A stretch of 64,000 bases of DNA from Hybos culiciformis (lineage: Eukaryota > Arthropoda > Insecta > Diptera > Hybotidae). Positions 24,069 to 36,300 of the stretch are shown piece by piece. Below the pieces are notes generated by a model. The model searched no databases and was not told where the DNA came from. It saw nothing but the letters and a program-made list of their open reading frames with translations. The number at the start of each line of letters is the position of its first letter. Position 1 is the stretch's first letter. Location of the stretch: assembly GCA_964007475.1 (NCBI GenBank), contig OZ023274.1:74349303-74413302 (forward strand). Direction: 5' to 3'. The translations under genes were made by a program, and so were the position numbers.

Positions 24069-26592
24069 ATGTCAATGGTATCAGAAGAAACTAAAGGTAA
24101 TATTTCATGAAATATGTAAGTTTATAAGTTTTTGTATGTCATGGAAAATGACTTTATATTATCAAACGCAAATAATTGGAAAATAAAGTATGGATTCAAT
24201 AGTTATTCAGTATACAACAGACATTACAAGCAATATTCAATAAAAAGAAAAATATTACTTAGTTCTTAACCAGTTGCAGGTCTCACAAAATTGGTAAAGA
24301 AATTATAATACTATGTATGCCTTAAACTCAGTTTTTTTTATTAAATAAGTTTTCCACGTATGTTAGAAAAAAAATTGATTAAATATTTTAATATTTTCTT
24401 TTAGCTCCAATAATTGGTATTCGTCATCTGCAAGCAACTCTATTATTTTTGGGTACAACCATAACGTATTTCATTAGAGTTAATACAAGTGTGGCTGTGG
24501 TGGCAATGACGAATAAAAATACCACAAATCCTGATTTTGATGTAATTTTTGTTTATAACTTTTACTTTGAAGCTTTTTACTAATTTTTTATACATACTTT
24601 ATGTATCATTAATACAATTAATTATATATTGTACAAGTATGTACATTATTATATAGCTATTAATATTAGAAATAATAACAAACTTTTATCTTTATTTTAG
24701 GAATTCGATTGGAACGAAACAGAGCGGAATTATATTTTAGGTTCATTCTATTGTGGTTACATTTTAACTCAAATACCTGGAGGCTGGCTAGCACAGAGAT
24801 ATGGTGGAAAAATTTTACTCTTCACGTCACTTACAGTTTCATCCATGCTGAGTTTAATAACACCCATCGCTGTACAATGGGGAGGATGGCTAACATTTTG
24901 TGGAATACGAATTCTTCAAGGGATTTTCCAAGGCAGTTTTTATCCCAGTTTGTTTGTGTTGTTAGCGAAATGGTCACCATTTAATGAAAGAAATACTTTG
25001 GCAACATTTAGCAATGCTGGTACTGAATTTGGTACAACATTAGCATTTTGTGTGAGTGGCTTTATAGCATCATCATCATTAGGTTGGCCTGGTATATCAT
25101 ATATTTCTGGTGGGTTAGGAATAACATGGGCTTTTGTTTGGCTGTATTTCGGAGCAAGTACTCCAGCTGAATGTAAAATAATATCATTAACAGAACGAAA
25201 AATAATTGAAACATCGCTAAATAATAATTGTGAATCTGATAAAAAGCATTTAAAAACACCATGGCTTGCCATATTTACCTCAATACCATTTTGGTCTCTA
25301 ATTATTGTTAGGACAGCGCATGGATGGGGATTTACAATTCTTTTAATGCAAATTCCAACATATTTTAATAAAATACTGGAAATGGATATGCAATCAAATG
25401 CAATTTTCTCAGCAATACCTTATGCTCTAATGATGACAGTATCATTGACAATTATACACATTGCTAACTTTTTATCCAAACACAATATAAGGTTGTCTAT
25501 AATTCGAAAATCAATTAATACCATTGCATTTTGGGTTCCGGCAGTAAGTATTATCGCATTAGGATATATTCCAAGAGAGCATAGTACTGTTGTTGTGGCT
25601 CTTCTTGTTTTAACAGTTGGCTGTAATGGTGCAAATACAATAGGCAGCTTGTTAAACCATATTGATCTATCACCTAATTTTGCCGGAGTTTTAATGGGTG
25701 TAACAAACACTACTGGCTGCATTGTTGCCATAATAATTCCATTAGTTCAATCTGCAATTGTGACAAATGATGTAAGTTAACAATAAAACAAAATGCAGAT
25801 CTTAAAATTCTAGATTTTGTTAAAAAACCGGATTCTTAGTCAGTAGATTCCAAGTTCCAGAATTTATAATTATGTATTTTACAATTGTATTCCGAAAAAA
25901 ACAAATCGGTGGTAAATCAGCTATAAAACATAGCAGAGACTATATCGTCAGAAATGAAACAACGGCGTATGATATTTATACGTCATTATTAGATAATAGC
26001 ACCTTTCGATTCCTCGTACTCGATTTTATAAGTACAACTATTTTGCAATATTCTTAATATTGATTAAAATGTGTTTTTTAGATGAAAATTTTACGTTACT
26101 TGATATTTTTGCATACGTTTTTTTAATTTTCAAATCTTTAAACTCAAATTACTCGAAACTATACTTTTCATTATACATTGTTTCATTTCTCAGCAGACGA
26201 TATTATGACAACTCTTCCAAAAATCTATATCAAATGAATTGTATCGAAAATTTATGCAAAAAAATTATAATTTTAATTTTTTTCTAGCGGACCATAAATT
26301 ACAAAAAGTTTTTTTTTTTTTTATCAAAAATGAGTTTCTGATATTTTTTGTCGAATATTGCTATAATCATTCGAAGAGATAAATTACTAAGGAGTTCTTC
26401 AATTTTAATAAGTATTTTTTATATTTACAGAAAGATCAAGATCAATGGAGAATTATGTTTATATTAACTTCAGCAATATTCTTCTTTGGCAATTTAATTT
26501 TTATAATTTATGGTAGAACTGAAGCTCAACCGTGGAATTATCCAATAGAAAAAAATGACGCTGAAATGAACATTAAAAATCTTGATTCATAA
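24069..26592 (+). CDS. Gene 5: SLC17 family MFS transporter, 465 aa
   Basis: Exons: 24069-24096 (MSMVSEETK, phase-1 donor GTAATA), 24405-24541, 24701-25771 and 26431-26592. The joined start runs MSMVSEETKAPIIGIRHLQA. A second ATG lies two codons downstream. TM1 is YFIRVNTSVAVVAMT; PGGWLAQRYGGK starts at residue 81; the TM4 Arg is residue 125 in RILQGIFQG. The residue after TM4 that is His in genes 2, 3, 6, 7 and 8 is Phe here (PSLFVLLAKW). WGFTILLMQIPTYFN lies at TM7 and NHIDLSPNFAGVLMG near TM11; the tail contains QPWN. The TM7 position that is Arg in vesicular glutamate transporters is not Arg in these proteins, so a glutamate-type role is unlikely. The last intron carries a MITE (25942-26203). 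A possible poly(A) signal lies at 26726. Confidence 0.9.
25942..26203. mobile_element. MITE with GTC..CAGAAATGAAAC ends, copy in intron of gene 5
   Basis: Terminal inverted repeats around ATATCGTC...AGAAATGAAAC. Highly similar to 42263-42530, with blocks such as GATAATAGCACC and TACTTGATATTTTT. Non-coding. The target duplication is unclear. Confidence 0.7.
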
Positions 26593-27503
26593 GTTAATTA
26601 CTTTCATCGAATTAGTGAAACAGTCTAAATCTGACATTGATTGAAAGTGGTTAATATGAGGTGTAACTAATTCAGCTTTCGAAGAATGTGAATGTGGGAT
26701 TTGAATACGAATATTTGATTTTGTAAATAAAATAAAATTAGTACATAATTTATCCTTATTGTATCAATTTATTAAATTTTAAAATAATAATAAAGATTTG
26801 GAATCAGACAAGCTAAGCCTTTTTGAAAAAACTTAATTACATATTATTATAAATTATTTGAAACGATTTGAACGAGGTTATTATATATATAATAAAGACA
26901 TTATGATACCAGCATTGTTTTAATTAATTCACATTTATTACTGTATCTCAGTATTATGTTATTAGAGGTACTTTTACAAAATTAACTGAAATAATTTAAT
27001 CTCCTTGTACTCTCCTACAGCCCGATGGATTAAACATTTAAATATGACACAAATAGTTAATTAAAGTTGAGTAAACTATGATCCAAACTCAAATTCCGAG
27101 CATATCTGACGTCCAACAATATTAATCTTTATTGTTATCTCATATTAATTTTTGAAGGTATTAAAAATTCCAGTGAAATCTTATAGTGACATTAACAACT
27201 GAAGAGATTAACTAAATTTCAAGAGCAATAAAAGTTTCTTATTATGTTTCTCAAGAAAATCGAATTTCATACCATATCATTATCGGTACATGAGGTATTA
27301 AGATAAGATTATAATTATTTTGAACATTATTTTAAGATTAATTTTTATTTTTTTAAAACAGGTGTTATTAACTAAATCTAATAATCACAATGGTGTCAAT
27401 AAGCAAAACTTTGATTTATTTAGTTTCATTCAATAAATAATTTGGAAGAGAATATTACTGCAGGTTAAATAAAATTTTAAAAAGTTGAAAAAAAAAAAAA
27501 AAT
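26593..27503. other. Intergenic between genes 5 and 6
   Basis: Presumed 3' UTR of gene 5, then AT-rich sequence. No gene recognised. Confidence 0.5.
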
Positions 27504-30304
27504 ATGACGAAATTTTCGAGTGCAAATGATTCAAGGGGTAAATATATAATAATTTTTGTAGGATAATGACGTTAAGACTTATGTGATAAAATAAACATGT
27601 TTTCTTAATTTTAGTAGTTTTAAAAATAATTTATTTAATTTAATTAAATATCACAACAGTTTAGTGCACATTATAATTGTGCTTGCCACATTTTTATGCA
27701 GAAAAAGGAAGTACAGAATCTCCTTATTTAAGAAACCAGTTCTATACACAGTTTCCAATAACAATATATTTCTGGACAGCAAAATAATTTTTGCTTATCC
27801 TGTTTTTGACTCTTTTGGTAAGCTATATATTTTTTTTCCATATGCGTGTCTCGAAGGAACCAATTCTACATTTAAAATGGTGCAGAATTACTTCTTCAAA
27901 CATTACTTTTGACGACTAGTTGTTTGTTTTCCTAGTCGAATTTTTTGAGATTAAAATTTAAAATTTAATTTTATGTATATTTATTAATTATTTATATTTG
28001 AAATAGTGAACCTTAAAATAATTTATATATGTAAACCATGTAATGATAAACCAATGCAAAATACCTATATGAAATTATTTTGTTGTTTGCACTAGTATAG
28101 TTCAAGCTTAATCCTCATTTAATTTTTAAAAACAATTTTTTTTTTGAGAAACAAAAAACCAATTTTTAAATTAAATGATTATAAAATTATCTAACAATTC
28201 TAATAATTATTTGATATCAATTTTTCAGGAATGCTTGTGGGAATACGTCATTTGGAATCTTTTCTAATGTTTGTGTGCATATCTTTATCATATTTTATAA
28301 GAGTTAATACGAGTGTCGCGGTAGTAGCTATGACAGACAAAATGACAACAAATCCAGATTTTGAAGTAAATAAATATGATAAATTTATACTGTTTACCCA
28401 AATGCTATTAAAAATATGTACTTTAAACAATTTTTTCCTAATATAATTGCATGTATTATAGGAGTTCGATTGGAATAATGATGAACGAAATTATATTTTA
28501 AGTTCATTTTTTTGGGGATATGTTATAACTCAATTACCAAGTGGATGGTTAGCACAAAAATATGGAGTGAAATATTTATTATTTGCTGGAGTTGCAATAC
28601 CATCATGCTTAAGCTTAATAACACCTATTGCTGTTCATTATGGAGGTTGGCTAACATATTGCGGGATCCGTGTTGTTCAGGGCATGCTACAAGGAGTATT
28701 ATTTCCATGTTTGCATGCGTTTTTCGCAAAATGGGCACCTTTCAATGAAAGAAACCAATTGGTTTCCTTCAGTAATTCTGGAATGGAATTTGGAACAATT
28801 TTAGCATTTTGTGCCAGCGGTTTCATAGCTGCTTCACCATTAGGATGGCCAGGAATTTCATATATCACTGGCGGTCTAGGAATATTATGGGCTGTTATTT
28901 GGCTTTGTTTAGGTGCCAACAACCCAGCTGAATCAAAAATTATTTCTACAGCTGAAAGGCAACTTATAGAAACTTCATTGGCTGGACGAGTCAATATTCA
29001 AACAAAAACTTTTCCAACTCCATGGAAAAATATTTTAAAATCCATGCCATTTTGGGCTCTTCTTGTAGCAAGAACTTCACAATCATGGGGTTTCACATTT
29101 CTTTTGACACAAATTCCAACATATATGAATAAAATTTTAAAGTTGGATATAAAGTCAAATGCAATATTCTCATCGATTCCATATGCTTTAATGTTAACAG
29201 TATCATATTGTTTCATAATTATTGCTAACGTTTTGTCGAAGCGAAATGTTAAGCTTTCAGTAATCCGAAAAGTATTAAACACCATTGCATTTTGGATACC
29301 AGCAGCAACAATTTTGGGTCTCGGATTTGTTACTAGTGATAATTTGACTCTTGCCGTGGCACTTTTAGCTGTAACGGTAGCCAGCAATGGTACGCAATCA
29401 TTAGGTAGTATATTAAATCATATTGATTTATCACCAAATTATGCTGGAGTTCTAATGGGAATAACTAATACAACAAGCAGTATAATTTCCATATGTTTAC
29501 CCATAATTCAGTCACAAATTGTACAAAATGATGTGAGTAAAGCAAATTAAATATAAATTTAAATAACTACATAAAAAACATAATATAACAATATCAACCG
29601 ATTCACTTGTAAATAGTTTTTACAAGCTTTCCCCTGTTATATGTGAGCATACTGTCATACAGTAAATTTAGAATGCGTGCAGCAAATTAATTCGTGCATT
29701 AATCCGATTAGTCAATAAGTATACTTAATTAATAATTTCAAATATTTCGCTTTGCCTAGTCAATTCGATCACAGAAAACTTTTTCGATTTAATAAAAATA
29801 TTTATCTCTCTATGATTCATATCTACCCAAACATCAAAATCAAAACACAAAGCTTATGTTACTAAAAACTCTCTAACCTCAGATTTAAAACTAATATAAG
29901 ATACTTTAAATATGCATTTGATTGTACTTTTAAAGATAAATGTTGATGTCTTCCAAAAAAAAATTTCATTTATAGCTTTTTCTATTTTGTTACATACTAT
30001 CCGAACTGTAATTGACAGATTAGGGATGTCCATCATTAGGTATATATTATACTTTATAAGTTTCTCTTCTGAGTTTATAATTTATAATCTTATAATCTTA
30101 TTAATCATTTATAATTTTTAAATTGATCAATATTTTTTCTAGAAAGATCAAAGTCAGTGGAGAATCATGTTCGGAATAACATCAGCTATATTTTTCGTTG
30201 GAAATCTAATATACATTATATTTGGAAAAATGGATCCACAACCGTGGAATGAACCTCAAGAAATTGATGCAAAGGATTCCGATAATCAAAATAAATCAGT
30301 ATAA
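27504..30304 (+). CDS. Gene 6: SLC17 family MFS transporter, 467 aa
   Basis: Exons: 27504-27537 (MTKFSSANDSR, phase-1 donor GTAAAT), 28229-28365, 28462-29532 and 30143-30304. An in-frame ATG also opens exon 2 (28231), so a shorter start is possible. TM1 is YFIRVNTSVAVVAMT. The post-TM2 motif reads PSGWLAQKYGVK, with Ser for the first Gly. TM4 is RVVQGMLQG, followed by His, AKWAP and NER. WGFTFLLTQIPTYMN is at TM7, NHIDLSPNYAGVLMG near TM11, and the last exon opens KDQSQW and holds QPWN. This is the intact parent-like copy of pseudogene 4; similarity between the two loci begins at 28051, upstream of exon 2. All frames are open. Confidence 0.9.
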
Positions 30305-31114
30305 TGAATTAATAGCATATTATGAGTAGGCTATCTAGAACAAGGTCCTGTTTGTGGAAATATATATTATTCCCTTAAAAATCAAGATTTTTAATGCAAA
30401 AAGTTAAAAAAGCAATTCAAATGAAATTTAGATTTCTTACATAAAATTAGAAATTGTATTTTTATTCTTTGTTTCACTTAGCTCAATAATATATTATGAT
30501 AACTTTAATATCCTTAAAACAAGTTAAAAGCTGATCAGTTCTTACCCAAATATATTTAATTTAATTTTTTTAGCTCTTGAATATGTGAAATTTCTAAATG
30601 AGCCAAAAACTTGGTATATATTGAAAATATTTATTTTGTCTCTAGTGTCGAGCCACCGTACCGCCCTCGCCATTTTTAATACTTATAATTTAAAAAGCAA
30701 AAGTTTATATTTTTGAATCTCGTCTCATCAATATATATTTGTAGAGTTTAGAAGAATGTTCGGCACAAATCTAATTTGTTTCTGTTGTAAATACGCTGTA
30801 GACATTTATTATATTTTCGTGCTAAACATACAACATACATATTATATAGTTTAAGTAAGTAATTTAATGTTAAGTACACACAATGTAGCAAAATTAACTA
30901 ATAAGTATAACAAAAGTTATAACAAAAAATAAAATTCAGGAAAAATAAATAAAAATTTTACATATGTACATCTGTTAGCTAAAAGTTATTCACATCTCAG
31001 TGTTCGAACGTCCTCCAAATCGATAAGTTGAAAAAAATAGTTTTAATTTACGAAAAAATAGTTTAATTGTTTGTATAAAAAATTAAAGCTAGGAATCTAC
31101 ACTATTACAGTACA
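30305..31114. other. Intergenic between genes 6 and 7
   Basis: AT-rich, no gene recognised. Confidence 0.5.
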
Positions 31115-33351
31115 ATGCAAGAAAATTGTTCACGAAATGTTGAACATATAATAGCAATTAAAGAGAAACCTGGTAACTTATTTTTTCTCAGATTTTAAGC
31201 TTACAATATAATCTATAATAGCAATAAAAAAAGCTAATTTAAAACGATTTCAAACTATCTCAGACATTGAGTGATAAAATAAATAAAATAACAAATTTTT
31301 ACAGTGATTAGCAATGAGTGCATGTTTGGTGAAGAATCAGCTATAAAATTTATAAGAAAAATTAGAACTAAAATAAATATATAATAACTCGTTCAAATGG
31401 AGAAAAAAGTTTTATAACATCTGCATCTTCCTAAGTTGTCTTTAACTTCAAAACTGTAAATGGAAAATTTTTACAGGAAAATACGCTACAAAACGCCATA
31501 ATCAAACATACGAACCATAGAAAATATGATTCGTATTAAAATGTTATACCTATAAGTTTATAAATCGAGTGTAATTCTTAATTCAGATCAAAAAATAAAA
31601 CTTATACAAAGCTTTCTGAAATTTCAATTTAACATTTACTTTAAATAATTATTATTTTTTTAGGTAAACTTTTAGGCATGCGACATTTACAAACATTTTT
31701 ATTATTTACATGCAGTACTTTATCATATGTTATAAGATTTAACGCAAGTGTTGCCGTTGTAGCTATGACCAATAAAAATACAACAAACCCAGACTTTGAG
31801 GTGAGGACAAAATTACAGCATTTTATCGTGATTTATGTACAAAAAGAATAACAAGCTCTTTATCTTCAAAAGAAAGATCAATGTTACCATGTTCTTGTAT
31901 GTTTTTTTTTAAATACAAGTAATTAAACCATGATACTTCCATTATCAATACCTGATAAAGTTCCCCATTGATACGAACAGAGTTTTGTAGTATTTTCTAC
32001 TAATGAGTCTTACTTAGATTAAACAATTTATCCATAAGACTTTAGAATTATATTTACTTCTTTTATTTAAATAATTTTTTAAGGAATTTGAATGGAAGGA
32101 AGCAGAAAAAAATTATATTTTAGGAGCTTTCTTCTGGGGTTATTTATTGACACAAGTTCCGGGTGGTTGGCTTTCAACAAAATATGGAAGTACGTTGTTA
32201 TTATTATCGTCGGTTTTAGTTCCATCTATTCTTAGTTTAATTACACCAGTTACAGTTCATTATGGCGGTTGGATAACATATTGCGGAATCCGTTTTATCG
32301 AAGGCATATTTCAAGGATTTATTTTTCCGTGTTTTCATACGTTACTTGCTAAATGGTCACCATTTGATGAAAGAAATCGATTAGTTACGTTCAGCCATTC
32401 CGGAATTGAATTTGGTACAGTATTGGCATTTTTAACAAGTGGTTTTATAGCAGCATCACCATTAGGTTGGCCTGGAATATCATATGTGGCGGGATCATTA
32501 GGTTTAATATGGTCCGCAATTTGGTTTTATTATGGTGCTAATACTCCTGCAGAATCTAAACATACATCACTTCAAGAACGTGAATATATTGAAAATTCAT
32601 TAAAACAATTTAATGAATCCAAAAATAAAAATTTATTAACACCATGGAAAAGTATATGGACATCGATCCCATTCTTAGCATTATTTGCAACCCGAACATC
32701 ACAAGCTTGGGGGTTTACGTTTTTATTGTACCAAATTCCAACATACTTAAATAGTATAATGAAAATGGATATACAATCGAATGCCATTTACTCAGCAATA
32801 CCTTATGCATTAACCATGATTGTGACTTTCGTAACAATATACATAGCAGATTTATTATCAAAACATAATGTACGATTAGTTGTAATTCGAAAAATATATA
32901 ACACAATATCATTTTGGATCCCAGGGATGACTATTTTATCACTAGGATTTATAACTGTCGAGCATAGATCCGTTGCCATTGGCTTGCTGCTTCTAACAGT
33001 CGGATGTAATGGAACACAAATATTAGGAAGCGTTTTAAACCATATTGATCTTTCGCCTAATTTTGCAGGCGTCCTAATGGGCATTACTAATACGAGTGCA
33101 AGTCTTGTCTCCATGATACTCCCAATAATTAATGCAGAAATTGTTAACAATGAGGTAAAATTTGATTTTTTTTATTAAAGTGAATGTATAGATTTTAATC
33201 TTAATTTTAGAAAGACTTATCACAATGGAGAATTATGTTCGGGCTTGCATCAGCGGTGTACTTTGTTGGAAATTTGATTTATATTCTATATGCATCAACT
33301 GATCGCCAACCTTGGGATAATCCAGAATTTACAAAAAAAAACTTAAAATAA
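31115..33351 (+). CDS. Gene 7: SLC17 family MFS transporter, 468 aa
   Basis: Exons: 31115-31172 (MQENCSRNVEHIIAIKEKP, phase-1 donor GTAACT), 31664-31800, 32084-33154 and 33211-33351. TM1 is YVIRFNASVAVVAMT, keeping the Arg. PGGWLSTKYGST follows TM2, with the usual basic residue at the end replaced by Thr. TM4 is RFIEGIFQG: it alone among the array genes keeps an acidic residue at the first of the two TM4 positions that are Glu in human sialin. His, AKWSP and ER follow. TM7 is WGFTFLLYQIPTYLN, and NHIDLSPNFAGVLMG lies near TM11. The last exon is seven codons shorter than in its neighbours, the last intron only 56 bp, and the tail has QPWDN. Possible poly(A) signals lie at 33402 and 33406. No defects. 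Confidence 0.9.
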
Positions 33352-36300
33352 AGTATGCACATATTTATTGTACGTACATTAGTAATGTATACAATACTAT
33401 AAATAAATAAAATTTGATAACAACTATAGGTGCATTTTAGTAAATTTTATTAGAATGCGTTATTGTTCTTAATATGTTTATTTCAATTATGTGGTCTCTA
33501 AAGTGAAATATCTTGTTCAACATACACATCATTTTTAATATTTGTAAAAATGTTAAAGATAAAATGTGAAAACAGAATGGTTCTACATATATAATATAAT
33601 ATATAATTTATATTAATATTGTCATCTGTTAAGTTCGTCTAATATTTATAATTCATCAAACTTATGTTACTTTAAAATAAAAAATAATCTTCTATATATT
33701 AAAGTTCATCTTGAATAAAAAAATTTCTTATTGACATTGAAAATTTTTCAACAAAAAAATTTATAATTATTATGCGTGATTAATATTAATATGTATTGTA
33801 AATGTATTATCAGATAATTTTTCGATTAGGCATATATATATTTTATTAATGAAAATTTTCGCCATTGGAAAAACATTGGAAAAACTATGAATGGATTTTT
33901 TTTTTTTTAAACAATTTCCTAAAATTGTGCTTTGCATAAATAATAGAACTTCTTCACATTGCGACATTTTCATAAATATAAAATTTAAAATAAATTAATA
34001 TGTGCAGTTTTTAATTGTAAACATTTTTAGGAAGTATTGAAAAATAATCAAAATTCTTGAAATTATAATATAATATTGAATAAAAAGATTTCAATATTGA
34101 TTTTAATTATTATTAATATACATTACAAATAAAAATATATATTATAAATAATAAATTTATTGAAATTAAATTAAAAAAATAATAATATATAAAATAAAGT
34201 TGAAAGATGCGTAATTATGTGTAAATTCCATATATTTAAATGTGTAATACACATAAAAGTATAATATGATGTATAATCATAACAATTATCATTTAATAAG
34301 TTAAAAATAATTTAAATTTTTGTTATTAATGCGCGCATTTAATGCTGTTTGAAAATTTTTAGAAAGGACAAAATTTATTGATTGCAAAAGTTTATATATA
34401 TAAAATATAACAATATTGCAATAGGCGAAAGTTAATTATTTAAAATACAGAGTGATTTTGTTCTATTATTTTTCTAATTCATTTAACAACACAATTCATC
34501 TATTCATATTTGCAAAGGAATATTTTACTTTTAAAAAGCTAATTGAAATTGATTACAAAGCGAGACCGTTAAAATTTTACGAAGCGGATTTTTAATCAAA
34601 ATCTTTTATAATCGTAAGTACTATTATATCCTAGTTAAGTTTATAGAACAATAAAAATTCTTTCACTACAAAAATTTTATCCATTTATTATAAAAAGATT
34701 AACTTGGCAAACCTAAATTTTATTACGAAAAAGTACTTCAAAGTTAAGCATCAGTACAAGTGAGTATAACTTTGTTTCTCATTAACTTTCCAAACACAGA
34801 CTCCTTCAGATCGTCAATAATATAATCTGATTTATACATTTTGCTTTTCAAATACTCAATTAGGTAAAACAAAACAGAAATTGAATCAAAACATTATTAA
34901 ATAATTTCAACAAATTCGTTGTTCACTAAATTCGTTGTTCGAATGTATGTATAGATTATGATGATTACTTTTGTCGTACTTTATTATATTTTTTATAAAT
35001 TCATACATGTACATATAGTATATCAAAAGGAAAAAAACACTTAAAAATAATGTCACAACAATCAAAATGAAATGTTCGCAATTATATTTTATAGACACAT
35101 ACTAAATTCACTACGTTATTAAAAATAATGAATCCAATTTTCATTTTTGTTTGATTTTAGTTTTCGAATAGTCTTAGGCATATAAATCTCAATGTACCCA
35201 AATTCAGTTCAGATTGATGATGGCACATTATGAATGTGTTCAATATAATGTTCAAACTCCTAAACTTTGTAGACATTTAACAAAGCAGTCTATCATTTCT
35301 TCAAAACCCTGTACAATAAATATTCTGATAAATTGTTGAAAGTACATATTTAAAAAATGTTTTCAATATTTTGAATATTTTAAGCAATTGGGAAAATATT
35401 AAATTAAAAACTATATACACATTATATATTGCCTGCACATTAAAAACATAAAGCGAATAATCAAATTATTATACTTCGTTTTCCATATAAAGTAAAAAAT
35501 CATTTATTTCAAAAATAATATCAGCAAATGAAGGTGAAAATTCCCAGATCAATATGCAGTTATTTTGTCATTTTATTTTTTTTAATTTTTTTTAAGAATG
35601 CATAGTACTGACAATATTGTGATTTGTGAAGTGTATAATGTTAATGTTTAATAATGTTTGAAAAAAAATAAAAATAATAATAATGTTGACAGAACTTAAA
35701 TGCGAACTCTCAACTAACCCTCTAATTCAAAATCTGCATTAACAAATATCTAATTTTATTTATATACACAATGTTATTCAAATTATTAACTAACTACAAG
35801 TTTTACCTAACTATAAGTTTTACGTAGTTTTAATATTTAGTTTAGCTCAACTCACATAAGGGTTTTTTAAAATTTCCTTAACCTTTTATGTTGTTCACTT
35901 ATCCACCCACTTATAAATTATTAAAATGTTAAAGTTGAAAAGATAAAATATTAAATCTAATCTCTTAAATCTAAGCTTGTAAAAATTATATGTCAAAAGA
36001 AACAATATGATTTGATTTGATGTTGACAGTTTCTTTTTAAATTTCGTTCATATGAGAAGTGCTCATAGAGTTGACAAATCATGTAAAGTTTGTTTTAAAG
36101 ATTTAAAAAATTATTATTTGACATATTTCATTTATGAATCTGACAACTAATTATAGTAATAAAATAAGATTACATTTTACACTATTAAATATATAAAATA
36201 GAGAATATACATAGAATTTTGTTTATAAAATAATTAAATCAATATTGAACATATAATATTAATATTGCATACTAATAAAATTATTTTTTTTTCCAAAATA

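Noticed and set aside
24940..25272. Minus-strand frame of about 110 codons, and similar ones at 28677, 28998, 32803 and 25420
   Set aside because: All are antisense shadows of the conserved 1071-bp exons and share no domain.
25872..26057. Short frames in the last intron of gene 5
   Set aside because: They fall within or next to the MITE at 25942-26203 and recur non-coding at 42263.
27664..27912. 82-codon frame in intron 1 of gene 6
   Set aside because: No domain, not present beside pseudogene 4, and flanked by the well-supported splice sites of gene 6.
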